DNA of 64,000 nucleotides from Veronia nyctiphanis (GTDB lineage Bacteria; Pseudomonadota; Gammaproteobacteria; Enterobacterales; Vibrionaceae): NCBI RefSeq assembly GCF_004116385.1, contig NZ_PEIB01000003.1, positions 124,001 to 188,000 of the forward strand, read 5' to 3'. Shown piece by piece: positions 31,428 to 40,814 of this stretch (position 1 is its first letter; each line of letters starts with the position of its first letter). The notes under the pieces were generated by a model. It saw only the letters and a program-made list of their open reading frames with translations, ran no database searches and was not told where the DNA came from. The position numbers and the translations under genes were made by a program.

Positions 31428-33830
31428 TTACCGCTCAACCCTTATTTTGAGGCTTTCTCCAGCTTTAACCGTGATATCTGTGCATTCATTTACCATATCG
31501 TAAGGAAGTGGCACTTTACGTTGTTCACTGCTCTCCGCCAATAAGCGTGTATGACTGTCGTATTGGGTTGGATTGGTGATACTTAGCTCGATGCTGCTTT
31601 CATCTGAGCCCGAAATGACGACATCGAGATGGTCGAAAGTAAATAAACGTTGTTCGTCAGTAACAAGGTAGATGCCTGGCAGCTCGACAATTGATAACAG
31701 GTTGGCCACCTCGGTCCAGCTCGTTGGGTATTCATAAGGTATTTCCCCTGGAGGGCCTGACCAGTCTCCTGTCTGGATACACTCGTGTATTGTGCCTTCC
31801 TGTAATACTTCCCCCGTCATGGTTACGATGGGGTTATCTTTGCGCGATAAGTATTGCTGGGTGTTATGAACACATTCCTGAATGATCTGAAGGAGGGATG
31901 TGTCACCGGTTTGCCTGAATAGCTTGAGGAAAACATCGCCCGAAAGGGTGCAAAGATTAGGCACGGCACAACGATTTTGGGATGATGCCATGACAGAGCC
32001 AGTCGTTTGCACGTTAAGTTTGTTATAAATTGCGTTGTCAGGGAAAGACACGTCGTAGGTATAAAACCATGTACGAATATAATCGCAGTAGGAGAGTGCC
32101 TTTTCAGTCCATTGTGAGTCTCCAGTGTGTTGGTGAAGAACAACCAAAGATTCAAGAAGATTAGCCGCAGACTCACAGTCAGGGGCATTAAGAACTTCCA
32201 ATGGCCCGCCGCATGTAAAGCCTTGTTTAACGTAATTTTGGAAATAGAACTCTGCACTTTCTTTCGCAACATCCATATAATCACTGTCACCAAAATAGGC
32301 AGCACAGTCGGCTAACGCTGCGGGAATGATATTACCGGCATCGCTGTTTCCTATGCGTATATCAAGCGTATTTGGGTTGATGTATTGGCCGAAATGTTTG
32401 TTACTTTTCCATATTTTGCAAAGTGCACTTGCGCATTTTCTTGTTTTCTCCAACCACTCAGGCCGTATGAGATCAGACTGGTTTCTGGCATCCAGCACTC
32501 TGATATGTTTCATCGCAAAGTACAGGTAATCTCCACAACGTCTTACGTGCAACCATGAATTGTTTCCAAGGCCATAATCTTTGAAATAATCATCACCACC
32601 CCAGCTTTTCCCGTCGCTGGTGGCGTAAAATATTCCCTGTGCTGATTGTCCACCATCACTGAAGAAAAATTCGAGGTTTTTGATCGCACGCTCTTGAGAC
32701 AAGGAATTTCCATTGGCAAGTAGCGCAAAGGAAAGTGCTAATCCTCCTGTCCAGCCAGCGCTCCAAGCTTCGGCATCAATAAATGGTGGCAGAAAGCCTG
32801 CGTGGTAATAACCGTGCTCGGACCATTTTTGCTGGTTATAGAGTTTTTCAATATATTGCCATGATGCGGAAAGTGGCAGTTTTTTCTCGACCAGCGTGGG
32901 GTTGTGACGCTTAGACTGTAAGAGAGAAGTGAGTTGTTGGTAGAAATCATGGATATTGCAGCAATCGGAGCTATGGACAGCCAGTGAGAGAGTGACAGTG
33001 TCACCTTTTTTTAATTGTCCCCCCTGATCCCAAGACGGCATCGCCGAGGCTCCGTGCGAACTGGTTTTTTGACGAACGGGAGGGGTCATGAGTTCGACGG
33101 TGAGTTGGTTGTTTTGTTGATTTTCCTTTATTGTGAATCCTGTCGATTGACCAGATATGTCGATATCGGCATCAATCCACAAGCACTGCTGTTGTTCTTT
33201 CAACCAAACACCGACGATGGGTGATGTCATCTCAGTCAGCAAAAGGTCCATTTGTGATGATTTGGCCTCTATGTCCAAACCCGGAATAACCGAAGTGATG
33301 ATTGGTATATCTTTCTTTTGTTTTTCTGGTGGCATAAACGGTGGGTAGGTTGTGGCCAGTTTTTCAAAACGCCCCGCGTTGTATGAGGCACCGGGCGCGC
33401 AGAGAAAGTCTGTCTTCTGCCAATCATCAATAGAGATTCCCAGGTTAAGCGTTGCCTGAGAGGTACTCCCAGAGACAACGTGATAGTCAGCCGTTATTCT
33501 GAGTGTGTTTCGGTCGATATTAGTGTGTGTGGTGGAGACATCAATTTCACAACCGTCTAACGAGAGTCTCGATGTTTGATTCGTTTCTGACGGAGAAACG
33601 GACTTGACCGTTTCTCCTTTGAGAGAGGTTGAGACAAAAGATGAGATAGCCTCGATGCTGAAGACTTTGTTCCAGAACTTTTGGACAGCTAAGGTTTTCT
33701 TTATCTCTTTACTGGTGGTGTTTTTGATGAATTCTTTTTTTGCAATGTTGGCATATATAGGGTTTACCCTAAAATGCTTCGCTGTAAGAAATGTCTTTAT
33801 CCCAAAATTGTTTTGCGTAGTCATTGTCAT
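31428..33830 (-). CDS. Uncharacterised protein, probable six-hairpin barrel (glycosidase-like)
   Basis: About 800 residues. Start is ATG 33830 or ATG 33824, with AGGA just upstream; the open frame extends to a TTG at 33857. No signal peptide or membrane helix, so probably cytoplasmic. The first 300 residues look like beta-sandwich strands. From about 330 the sequence has helix-hairpin repeats typical of an alpha/alpha toroid: W-S-A-G-W-T-G-G-L-A-L near 360, G-G-D-D-Y-F-K-D-Y-G-L-G-N-N-S-W near 420, G-N-S-D-A-G-N-I-I near 500, then S-S-Q-N-R-C-A-V. A short beta domain closes it. This shape suggests a glycoside hydrolase or lyase, but I recognise no family and cannot name catalytic residues. 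It follows letB by about 30 bases in the same direction. Confidence 0.5.
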   Translation of the reverse strand: MTMTTQNNFGIKTFLTAKHFRVNPIYANIAKKEFIKNTTSKEIKKTLAVQKFWNKVFSIEAISSFVSTSLKGETVKSVSPSETNQTSRLSLDGCEIDVSTTHTNIDRNTLRITADYHVVSGSTSQATLNLGISIDDWQKTDFLCAPGASYNAGRFEKLATTYPPFMPPEKQKKDIPIITSVIPGLDIEAKSSQMDLLLTEMTSPIVGVWLKEQQQCLWIDADIDISGQSTGFTIKENQQNNQLTVELMTPPVRQKTSSHGASAMPSWDQGGQLKKGDTVTLSLAVHSSDCCNIHDFYQQLTSLLQSKRHNPTLVEKKLPLSASWQYIEKLYNQQKWSEHGYYHAGFLPPFIDAEAWSAGWTGGLALSFALLANGNSLSQERAIKNLEFFFSDGGQSAQGIFYATSDGKSWGGDDYFKDYGLGNNSWLHVRRCGDYLYFAMKHIRVLDARNQSDLIRPEWLEKTRKCASALCKIWKSNKHFGQYINPNTLDIRIGNSDAGNIIPAALADCAAYFGDSDYMDVAKESAEFYFQNYVKQGFTCGGPLEVLNAPDCESAANLLESLVVLHQHTGDSQWTEKALSYCDYIRTWFYTYDVSFPDNAIYNKLNVQTTGSVMASSQNRCAVPNLCTLSGDVFLKLFRQTGDTSLLQIIQECVHNTQQYLSRKDNPIVTMTGEVLQEGTIHECIQTGDWSGPPGEIPYEYPTSWTEVANLLSIVELPGIYLVTDEQRLFTFDHLDVVISGSDESSIELSITNPTQYDSHTRLLAESSEQRKVPLPYDMVNECTDITVKAGESLKIRVER
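32992..33004. other. matS-type site (GTGACAGTGTCAC)
   Basis: Exact match to GTGACRNYGTCAC, inside the uncharacterised 809-residue frame. Confidence 0.75.
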
Positions 33831-33860
33831 CGTTCCTGCACTAGTGCAGCGCAGCAACGA

Positions 33861-36485
33861 TTAAAACCCGGGAATCGCTGTGCGCCACTTTCTCCACTCG
33901 GGTTTTGGCTCTGCATTGAGCAAAAAGTGTTGCCCATTCTCTGCAAGCTCTTTTAGTGGCGTCTCTTCAGGTATAGCAAATGCTATACCTCCTTTAATTA
34001 TACTTTCCACCGTACCCGACTTTATTTGTGCCCCGGTTAGGCCTATAGAAACATCGAGACCCGAGGAATTCCAGAAGATTGTATTTTTCCTTACTAAATA
34101 GCGATATTTATTATCTATGTTCGCTTTTATGATAACTCTGTCCGAAAATCGACCCAAATCAATGCCGGAAACATGGCCAACTTCCATCTCTCTGAAAAGC
34201 AACGGTGTGCCTACTTTGACAGAGCCTTTTGACTCGCTTTCCAGATAAATTATGAAACTTTTCAGATCTTTAGGGTTATCATGTAGTGCAAATGATTGCG
34301 TAATTTTTCCTTTACCCGGATTCACTGAAATATACGGGATAAGTATAGTATCTAGGTTTTTCGCGCCAGATAGACTGATTGATGGCTTAACCCGCCAAAA
34401 GTAACTGTCAGACCTCGATATTACTGCAGAATAAGGTGGGTATATTCTTGCTGATACGATAATTTTATTTTTATCAAAAACGGGCATCATGGCGGTGATT
34501 TCGCCAACATCAATACCCTGAAAACGTATCTTTGACCCTTTGGATAGGCCGTCAGTCGCTTTTGTCGTCAGGCTGATATCAATACCGTAATTTTCTGCGT
34601 CTTTCAGGCTGTTATACAGTTTCCATTTTCCTTCGCGTTTGTTCTGAACCCCTTTTAGGGTGCCGAACGAAATACCTCCACTAACAATAGATTTGACGGA
34701 GCCGGTGTTAACTATCAAACCATTGTTAAGGCTGGCTTCAACTTGAACGCCTGACTGGCTCCAAAACACGGTTTCTTTTGTAATTAAGTGGCTGAAGCTA
34801 TTCTCGATTTTAAGCTTGATCTCTGCCTTTCCTTTACGAAGACGGAAACTATCAATTGTTCCAACCGAAAAGTTTTTGTGTAGCACAGGAGCGCCGACCG
34901 ACATAGAAGGGAGCTCATCGGCAAGCAATGTGTAAATTTGTACGCCTTTTTGCGCCTCTTTAGCGTTTCGAGCACTGATCTCTGACTTATAAAGGTTATA
35001 TGACTTCGATATGTCTTTTTTCCCCTCGCTAGTAAAGCTAATCGCGGGGTCCGCGATTTGTGAAACTGCAGGGACAATAACCTCAATACCGTCGTCACTC
35101 AGTTGACCCGTTATTCCTCCCACCATAAAGAAGCGAGATGCGGACTTAACCAGATGCTTAAATTCTTTTTCGACAACAAGAGAAAGCTCTACCTTTCCAT
35201 TTTGTAATTTAACATCGTCAACAAAGCCGACTTGGACACCACGGTGCAGTACTTTGGTGTTCTCACCGATTCCCCATGCATTATCTGCTTCAACAGTGAC
35301 ACGCAAAGAATCAGGGTCCATTGCTATGTGCTGTCTCTGAGTACGTGCGGTAAAGTCGACGGTAGGTTCACCTTCTTTGGGGTGTATCGTGAGAAAGTCC
35401 CCGAAGACAAAGTTAGCGACGTTTTTGAGGCCGTCCAGTCCTAACTGTGGCTTTTCGATAATCATTTCGGATTTATCGGTAAGCAACCATTTCATTGATG
35501 GATCGATAGATGCTGTTGCTGTCATTCCCTGACGATCATCGTCCAATGCGATGTCAGACAGACGCCCAACTTCCATCCCTTCAAACAATATGGCTGAATG
35601 AGGATCGGTAATGCCATGATCGAGGGGGAGTTTAATATTGATATGAATGCCGCGTTCAGCATGATTTATATCTCGAAAAAGCGGATATTTCGTGAAGTCG
35701 TCTGCGGCAGAATTACTGGGTGGGGAGTCAAAAGCGATACCTCCAGCGACTAATGCCCCGAGGTTTTGGAGCTGAACGTCAACGCCAGTTGGACCTAACC
35801 GAGCTCGCACGCCACTAACATTCCAAAAGCGTGTCGATGTATTTACAAGCCCAGAATATTCAGGATTGATCAGCAAAGAAAGGACCACTTTTTGGTTGTC
35901 GGGGCTCAAGCGATAATCATAAACCTCACCAACTGGGATTTTTTTGTAATAAACCTGTGAGCCGACTGATAATGATCCCAAGTCGTCAGAGGTGAGTTTG
36001 AGATGAAGGCCTGCTTGTGTCAGCGCGTCAGTGGGCGCGTCTTCCAGCGCAGTAAAGATCATATTGTCACGCTCACCCGAGCCGGGTTGAATCGCAATAT
36101 AGTTGCCTGATACCAGAGCATCTAAGCCACTTATTCCGGCCAACGAAGCTGTTGGTTTGACTAACCAAAAAGCAGTGTTTTGACCCAAAAGTACTGCGGC
36201 TTCAGGATAGATATCTGCGTCTACAAATATGCTGCTTAAATCCTCGGAGAGATTGATTTTACGGACAGTACCTACCTCAAGGCCGTTGTAACGTATTGTC
36301 GTCCTTCCCGCTTCAATCCCTTGAGCATTGCTGAAGTATATCTGAATTCTCTGGCCCGCTTCGTTGACCGTTTTAAAAAGAAGCCACCCTGATAGAAGAA
36401 AGGCAATAAGGGTAAATAGCCATAATGGAGAAATAGCCCGATCTTTTTTTATTTCGGGCTTATTTATGTTTTTATTATCGCTCAT
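33861..36485 (-). CDS. letB: LetB: seven-MCE-domain intermembrane lipid bridge
   Basis: 874 residues (E. coli YebT 877). One N-terminal membrane helix (about 20-40), then seven MCE domains, each recognisable by a G-x-x-V-x-[FYH]-[RKN]-G-[ILM]-x-V-G core: near residues 60, 175, 300, 415, 530, 655 and 765. The protein forms a long hollow tube of stacked MCE rings across the periplasm for lipid movement between membranes. Its start overlaps letA by 11 bases, so the two are translationally coupled. Confidence 0.93.
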   Translation of the reverse strand: MSDNKNINKPEIKKDRAISPLWLFTLIAFLLSGWLLFKTVNEAGQRIQIYFSNAQGIEAGRTTIRYNGLEVGTVRKINLSEDLSSIFVDADIYPEAAVLLGQNTAFWLVKPTASLAGISGLDALVSGNYIAIQPGSGERDNMIFTALEDAPTDALTQAGLHLKLTSDDLGSLSVGSQVYYKKIPVGEVYDYRLSPDNQKVVLSLLINPEYSGLVNTSTRFWNVSGVRARLGPTGVDVQLQNLGALVAGGIAFDSPPSNSAADDFTKYPLFRDINHAERGIHINIKLPLDHGITDPHSAILFEGMEVGRLSDIALDDDRQGMTATASIDPSMKWLLTDKSEMIIEKPQLGLDGLKNVANFVFGDFLTIHPKEGEPTVDFTARTQRQHIAMDPDSLRVTVEADNAWGIGENTKVLHRGVQVGFVDDVKLQNGKVELSLVVEKEFKHLVKSASRFFMVGGITGQLSDDGIEVIVPAVSQIADPAISFTSEGKKDISKSYNLYKSEISARNAKEAQKGVQIYTLLADELPSMSVGAPVLHKNFSVGTIDSFRLRKGKAEIKLKIENSFSHLITKETVFWSQSGVQVEASLNNGLIVNTGSVKSIVSGGISFGTLKGVQNKREGKWKLYNSLKDAENYGIDISLTTKATDGLSKGSKIRFQGIDVGEITAMMPVFDKNKIIVSARIYPPYSAVISRSDSYFWRVKPSISLSGAKNLDTILIPYISVNPGKGKITQSFALHDNPKDLKSFIIYLESESKGSVKVGTPLLFREMEVGHVSGIDLGRFSDRVIIKANIDNKYRYLVRKNTIFWNSSGLDVSIGLTGAQIKSGTVESIIKGGIAFAIPEETPLKELAENGQHFLLNAEPKPEWRKWRTAIPGF

Positions 36486-37683
36486 ATTTTTCCCATATTA
36501 ATCGAGAGTCAAGCGCGTCTGCTGAAATCATAGTGAGGACAACCACTAAGCCAAATGCGATTGCACCGGGCCCAGGTGTGAAATCGAGAATTTGGCCACG
36601 GTCAACCAGTGAAACCATTATTGCAATAACGCATAAATCAACCATTGACCATTTACCTATCCATTTTACGAAACGATATAGTGTCATCCTGTGCCGTTGG
36701 CCTGTCAGTCTACCGATGTGAATACATATGAGTAGGTAGTAAAGTGCAAATATCTTTAATGCCGGAACGAGAATACTCGCTGTAAAAATAATGATGGCAA
36801 TGCCAATCATTCCTTGGTTAATCAGTCCAGCCACACCGGATATAATGGTGTCTTCGAGCCTCTGACCATTGGTGATCAGTACCGAAATGGTAAAAATATT
36901 GGCAGGAATCATGAAAGCAGTCGCCGCCAGCAAACTTGCCCACGTTTTTTGCAGGCTTTGGTCAATTCGACGATGTATTTTACTGTTGCAACGTCGGCAG
37001 TGAGTTTCGCCTACCGGTTGAACTGCTTTGCAATGAAGACAGCCAACCGTATTGTCAGATGTTTCTGTATTAATGGCATAGTCGCCATCATGTGTTAAGT
37101 CAGACAAATGATCCCAATAGCGTTTTGGGGTCACCCGAGACAAAAGGATAGCGACAAAAATTTGCAATGCGACAAGACACGCGAGACCAATACCCGGGGA
37201 GACATCCGCAAAATCTCTCAGCTTGAAGCCTGCAATTAACAAGCTCACCAGCATCACATCGATCATTACCCAGTGACGGCAAAAGTGAATGACACGGGTA
37301 AACCTGAGTAGCCATTTACGATTTCTGGCCATAACGGAAAGGTTAGCCCCAATCACAGAGAGCAGATAAACAAGAGGAGCAATCAACGTTGTGTAGATAA
37401 CCAGAGCACTGATGAATGGGAAACTATCAAAAAGCTCAACAGCCCCTTGAATCGCTGTTGCTGATATATTCACCGCTAACAAATTAATGTCGATTAAAGG
37501 GAATGCATGTGCAGGGATGAACAATAGGAGGGCAGTGAATGCGAGAGCAAGCTCTCCGGAAAAGGAAAGAGATGTTCCCTTAATCAGTCTGGTTCCACAC
37601 CCCGGGCAACAAGCAACATGTCCACGTGAAACGTGGACGACTTCCATCATTGAATCGCAGCCATTACAACGAAAGACATGCAT
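36475..37683 (-). CDS. letA: LetA: inner-membrane partner of LetB (PqiA family)
   Basis: 402 residues. Two tandem PqiA-type units. Each starts with a zinc-ribbon pair of cysteines: C-N-G-C ... C-C-P-G-C-G near residues 6-30, and C-L-H-C ... C-R-R-C near 213-235. Each is followed by about four membrane helices. LetA (YebS) is the membrane component that loads lipid into the LetB tube. It starts 10 bases after the ABC exporter stop on the same strand. Confidence 0.92.
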   Translation of the reverse strand: MHVFRCNGCDSMMEVVHVSRGHVACCPGCGTRLIKGTSLSFSGELALAFTALLLFIPAHAFPLIDINLLAVNISATAIQGAVELFDSFPFISALVIYTTLIAPLVYLLSVIGANLSVMARNRKWLLRFTRVIHFCRHWVMIDVMLVSLLIAGFKLRDFADVSPGIGLACLVALQIFVAILLSRVTPKRYWDHLSDLTHDGDYAINTETSDNTVGCLHCKAVQPVGETHCRRCNSKIHRRIDQSLQKTWASLLAATAFMIPANIFTISVLITNGQRLEDTIISGVAGLINQGMIGIAIIIFTASILVPALKIFALYYLLICIHIGRLTGQRHRMTLYRFVKWIGKWSMVDLCVIAIMVSLVDRGQILDFTPGPGAIAFGLVVVLTMISADALDSRLIWEKYER

Positions 37684-37693
37684 GGTTTTTTAG

Positions 37694-39496
37694 TTACCTT
37701 TGTTTGGCGAGAGGTCCGTCTTCAGGACTTTGAGCGCTTCCGTAAAGTGTTTGATAGAGCCCATCTTTATTTACTAGGTCAATATGCGTTCCCTGCTGAC
37801 TAACTTCACCATCTTCAAGCACATAAATCAAATCTGCTTGTTTTACCGCAGATAGGCGGTGGGCAACAATCAGTGTTGTCCTGCCTGAGAGGAATGTTTT
37901 TAAAGCATGGTGTAATGCAGCCTCTGTTGCAGTATCCAGTGCCGAGGTTGCTTCATCGAGAATGACGAAATCCGGGTCTGTAAGAATCATCCTCGCGATC
38001 GCTAAACGTTGTCGCTGCCCGCCAGAAAGGCGTATACCTTGCCTACCAATCGGTGTGTCTAGTCCATTAGTCAGCTTGTCAGTGACGTCTTGAAGCTGAG
38101 CAATCTCTAAAGCATGCCAGAGTTGGTCATCAGCGTATGCTCTTCCGAGTGATAAATTGTTTCGAAGTGTATCGTTAAACAACATGGGTTGTTGAAGTAC
38201 CACCGCGACGCGGCTTCTCGCTTCTTCGAAGTTGATATCCTCGATAGCAGTGTTGTTGAAACGTATGTCGCCACTGTCTTTCTGATAGAGGCCTAAAAGA
38301 AGCTGAATGAGCGTCGATTTTCCTCCTCCGCTGGCTCCGACCAACGCAATGCGCTTACCCGCAGCTATATGAAGGCTTAGTCCGTTCAGTACTTTCTTAT
38401 CCTCGTCATAAGAGAAAGTTAAGTTCTCGACAGTAACATCAAACTGCCTCTTGCTGTTGAACGGATTCAATCCATCAGAGTTACGTGGTTCCTCATCGAT
38501 CTCTAGTAAGTTATTCAAACGCTGCATGGCCGCTTTAGCGCTAAACCATGCGAATTGAATACCGAGTAGTTCTTGTACTGGGCTTAGCATAAACCAAAGA
38601 TAACCGAAGACGGCGAACATCTGTCCAATCGTCAGGTCGCTGAACACCACCATTAACATGGCCATGGCTCTGAAAAGCTCGAAGCCAATAAGAAACATAA
38701 GGAAAGAAAGCCTGCTGGCCGCTTCAGATTGCCAAGCATATTTGTCGGCGTTGTGTCTGATGGCTTCAGCGCTGTCTTTCAGTTTCGCCAGATATTCTCT
38801 TTCTCGGTTTGCTGCTCGCAATTGATAGAGGCCATCCAGCGTGTCAACAAGACGTTGTTGAAACTTTTCAAATGCCTGATTCTCGCGTTTCTTGAGATCT
38901 TTTACTCGAGAACCCAGAGCTCGACTTAGCGCAACAACGATAGGGTTAACCAATAAAATAAATAGCCCGAGTCGCCAATCAAGCCACAATAAAATGATGG
39001 CCGTGCCCGTAATGGTAAGAAGGCCAACTATGAATTTACTCAGAGTGGAGCCGATAAAGCTATCGATGGTTTCGACATCCGTGACCAGATGTGAGCTTAT
39101 TCCGCCACTGCCTCTGACTTCATACTCTCTCATGCTTATCAAGCCGAGCTTGTCGATTAACTTCAATCTGATGGAGTAGGTGATAGACTTTGCTGCGAGC
39201 GTAAATTGCCTGCTTTGATAAATGTTAAGTGCTTGAGCGACGGCACGCATAAGCACGACCAAACCAAGCACAAGCAGAATGTAACCCGTTGGATTTTGCC
39301 ATGCTTCAGGCAGTATGTTGTTGAGTATCTTGATACCTTGCCCAGGATCATCTAGTAAAACCTCATCGACCATCAGTGGCATCAATAGAGGGATAGGGAC
39401 ATTTACCAATGTTGCCAATACGGCAACAATATTTGCGATAACCAGTCGTTTTTTATGGGTTTTAGCCTGTTCTACCAGCCAGCGCCAATTTAGCAT
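37694..39496 (-). CDS. ABC exporter, fused membrane and ATPase domains (MsbA-like half-transporter)
   Basis: 600 residues. Six membrane helices (about 20-310), then an ATPase domain: Walker A G-A-S-G-G-G-K-S-T with Lys393, Q-loop V-V-L-Q-Q-P, signature L-S-G-G-Q-R-Q-R, Walker B F-V-I-L-D-E-A-T-S and switch His in V-A-H-R-L-S. The half-transporter would act as a dimer. Substrate cannot be read. Position as the first gene of a minus-strand series with letA and letB suggests lipid or another hydrophobic substrate; this is inference. It is not in the corresponding E. coli block, where msrC is next to letA (yebS). Divergent from msrC. Confidence 0.85.
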   Translation of the reverse strand: MLNWRWLVEQAKTHKKRLVIANIVAVLATLVNVPIPLLMPLMVDEVLLDDPGQGIKILNNILPEAWQNPTGYILLVLGLVVLMRAVAQALNIYQSRQFTLAAKSITYSIRLKLIDKLGLISMREYEVRGSGGISSHLVTDVETIDSFIGSTLSKFIVGLLTITGTAIILLWLDWRLGLFILLVNPIVVALSRALGSRVKDLKKRENQAFEKFQQRLVDTLDGLYQLRAANREREYLAKLKDSAEAIRHNADKYAWQSEAASRLSFLMFLIGFELFRAMAMLMVVFSDLTIGQMFAVFGYLWFMLSPVQELLGIQFAWFSAKAAMQRLNNLLEIDEEPRNSDGLNPFNSKRQFDVTVENLTFSYDEDKKVLNGLSLHIAAGKRIALVGASGGGKSTLIQLLLGLYQKDSGDIRFNNTAIEDINFEEARSRVAVVLQQPMLFNDTLRNNLSLGRAYADDQLWHALEIAQLQDVTDKLTNGLDTPIGRQGIRLSGGQRQRLAIARMILTDPDFVILDEATSALDTATEAALHHALKTFLSGRTTLIVAHRLSAVKQADLIYVLEDGEVSQQGTHIDLVNKDGLYQTLYGSAQSPEDGPLAKQR

Positions 39497-39575
39497 CTAT
39501 ATGTTTTTCCAATAGTTGATTCCAAAGTCTAATATCCCTATTGTAATGCGATTAACAGCAAGGATGCAGTTCTTC

Positions 39576-40040
39576 ATGAATAATAAACCTGACTTTTATG
39601 CACTTCTCACCCGCCAAATGATCGCACTTATCGAAGATGAGAGTAATCGAATTGCCAATTTGTCCAATGTCAGTGCGTTATTGTTTCAGGAACTAGCGCT
39701 AATTAACTGGGCAGGCTTCTATCTTTTCGAAAGTGAGTCTGAGCAGCTTGTTCTTGGTCCTTTTCAAGGGAAACCAGCCTGTGTTCGAATTGGTATCGGA
39801 AAGGGCGTTTGTGGCACCTCGTTTGAAAAACAAAAAACGGTGTTGGTTGAAGATGTTCACGCGTATCCGGGTCACATTGCTTGTGATGCCGCTAGCAATT
39901 CTGAAATCGTTCTTCCTCTGATGGTAGATAATGTCTGTATCGGCGTACTTGATATAGACAGCCCACAAATTGGACGATTTGATAAAGAAGATGCGCAGGG
40001 TTTAGAAATGTTGGTAAATGAGTTGCAAAAACATCTTTGA
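39576..40040 (+). CDS. msrC: Free methionine-(R)-sulfoxide reductase, GAF domain
   Basis: 154 residues from ATG 39576, chosen by comparison with E. coli fRMsr (x-N-K-x-x-F-Y start); ATG 39564 is an alternative. It reduces free Met-R-sulfoxide. The single GAF domain has I-N-W-A-G-F-Y-L, then the three functional cysteines in K-P-A-C-V-R-I, G-V-C-G-T and H-I-A-C-D-A-A-S-N-S-E. The next gene, proQ, begins 109 bases on. Confidence 0.92.
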   Translation: MNNKPDFYALLTRQMIALIEDESNRIANLSNVSALLFQELALINWAGFYLFESESEQLVLGPFQGKPACVRIGIGKGVCGTSFEKQKTVLVEDVHAYPGHIACDAASNSEIVLPLMVDNVCIGVLDIDSPQIGRFDKEDAQGLEMLVNELQKHL

Positions 40041-40149
40041 TTTCCGCACAGAGAGTGGTTTTTCAGTAACAGGTCTTTATAATAGCGCCCACTTTTATTG
40101 TTAAACGAATAGCGCTTGTCGAACATTATCCGACGAGACAGGAAGAAAA

Positions 40150-40797
40150 ATGGAAAAGACTGAAAAACTGGCTAGCAGTAAACAAGTTATCGCGTACATT
40201 GCTGAGCTGTTCCCGAAATGTTTCACTATCGAAGGCGAAGCTCGTCCACTAAAAATTGGTATCTTTCAAGATTTGGCAGAGCGCTTGGGCGAAGATCCAA
40301 AAGTGAGCAAAACGCAACTTCGTGCGGCTTTAAGACAGTACACTTCTTCCTGGCGTTACCTCCACGGTGTTAAGCCTGGAGCGTCTCGTGTTGACCTTGA
40401 TGGCAATAGCTGTGGTGAACTTGAGCAAGAACACGTAGAACATGCTCAAAAAGAGCTTGCTGAAAGCAAAGCTCGCGTTGCTGAACGTCGTAAACAGCAA
40501 CAAGCAGAAAAAAATGCTGACGACAAATCAAAAAAAGCATTTAAACAACAAAAATCAATAGGTAACGGCCAAAAACCTAAAGCAAACAAACCAAAAAATA
40601 CTAAAGTTAAACAGAAACCAGTACAGCCACGTCGTGCGCTGAAAGCTGATGAGGTTATCGTAGGTAAAGACGTTAACGTCAACATGGGCAATGGAAACAT
40701 GCCTGCTACGATTGTTGAGATTAATAAGGACGAGGTTCGTGTACGTTTGAACAATGGCTTGACCATGTTAGTGAAAGCGGAGCACCTCTGTTCATAA
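40150..40797 (+). CDS. proQ: RNA chaperone ProQ
   Basis: 215 residues. N-terminal FinO-like RNA-binding domain (about 10-120: [35 protein letters not shown]), a Lys/Gln-rich linker (about 110-165) and a C-terminal Tudor-like domain ([12 protein letters not shown]). Global binder of small RNAs and mRNA 3' ends. ACAGGAAGAAAA precedes ATG. prc starts 17 bases downstream, as in E. coli. Confidence 0.96.
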   Translation: MEKTEKLASSKQVIAYIAELFPKCFTIEGEARPLKIGIFQDLAERLGEDPKVSKTQLRAALRQYTSSWRYLHGVKPGASRVDLDGNSCGELEQEHVEHAQKELAESKARVAERRKQQQAEKNADDKSKKAFKQQKSIGNGQKPKANKPKNTKVKQKPVQPRRALKADEVIVGKDVNVNMGNGNMPATIVEINKDEVRVRLNNGLTMLVKAEHLCS

Positions 40798-40814
40798 AGG
40801 AGACTTATCCACGT

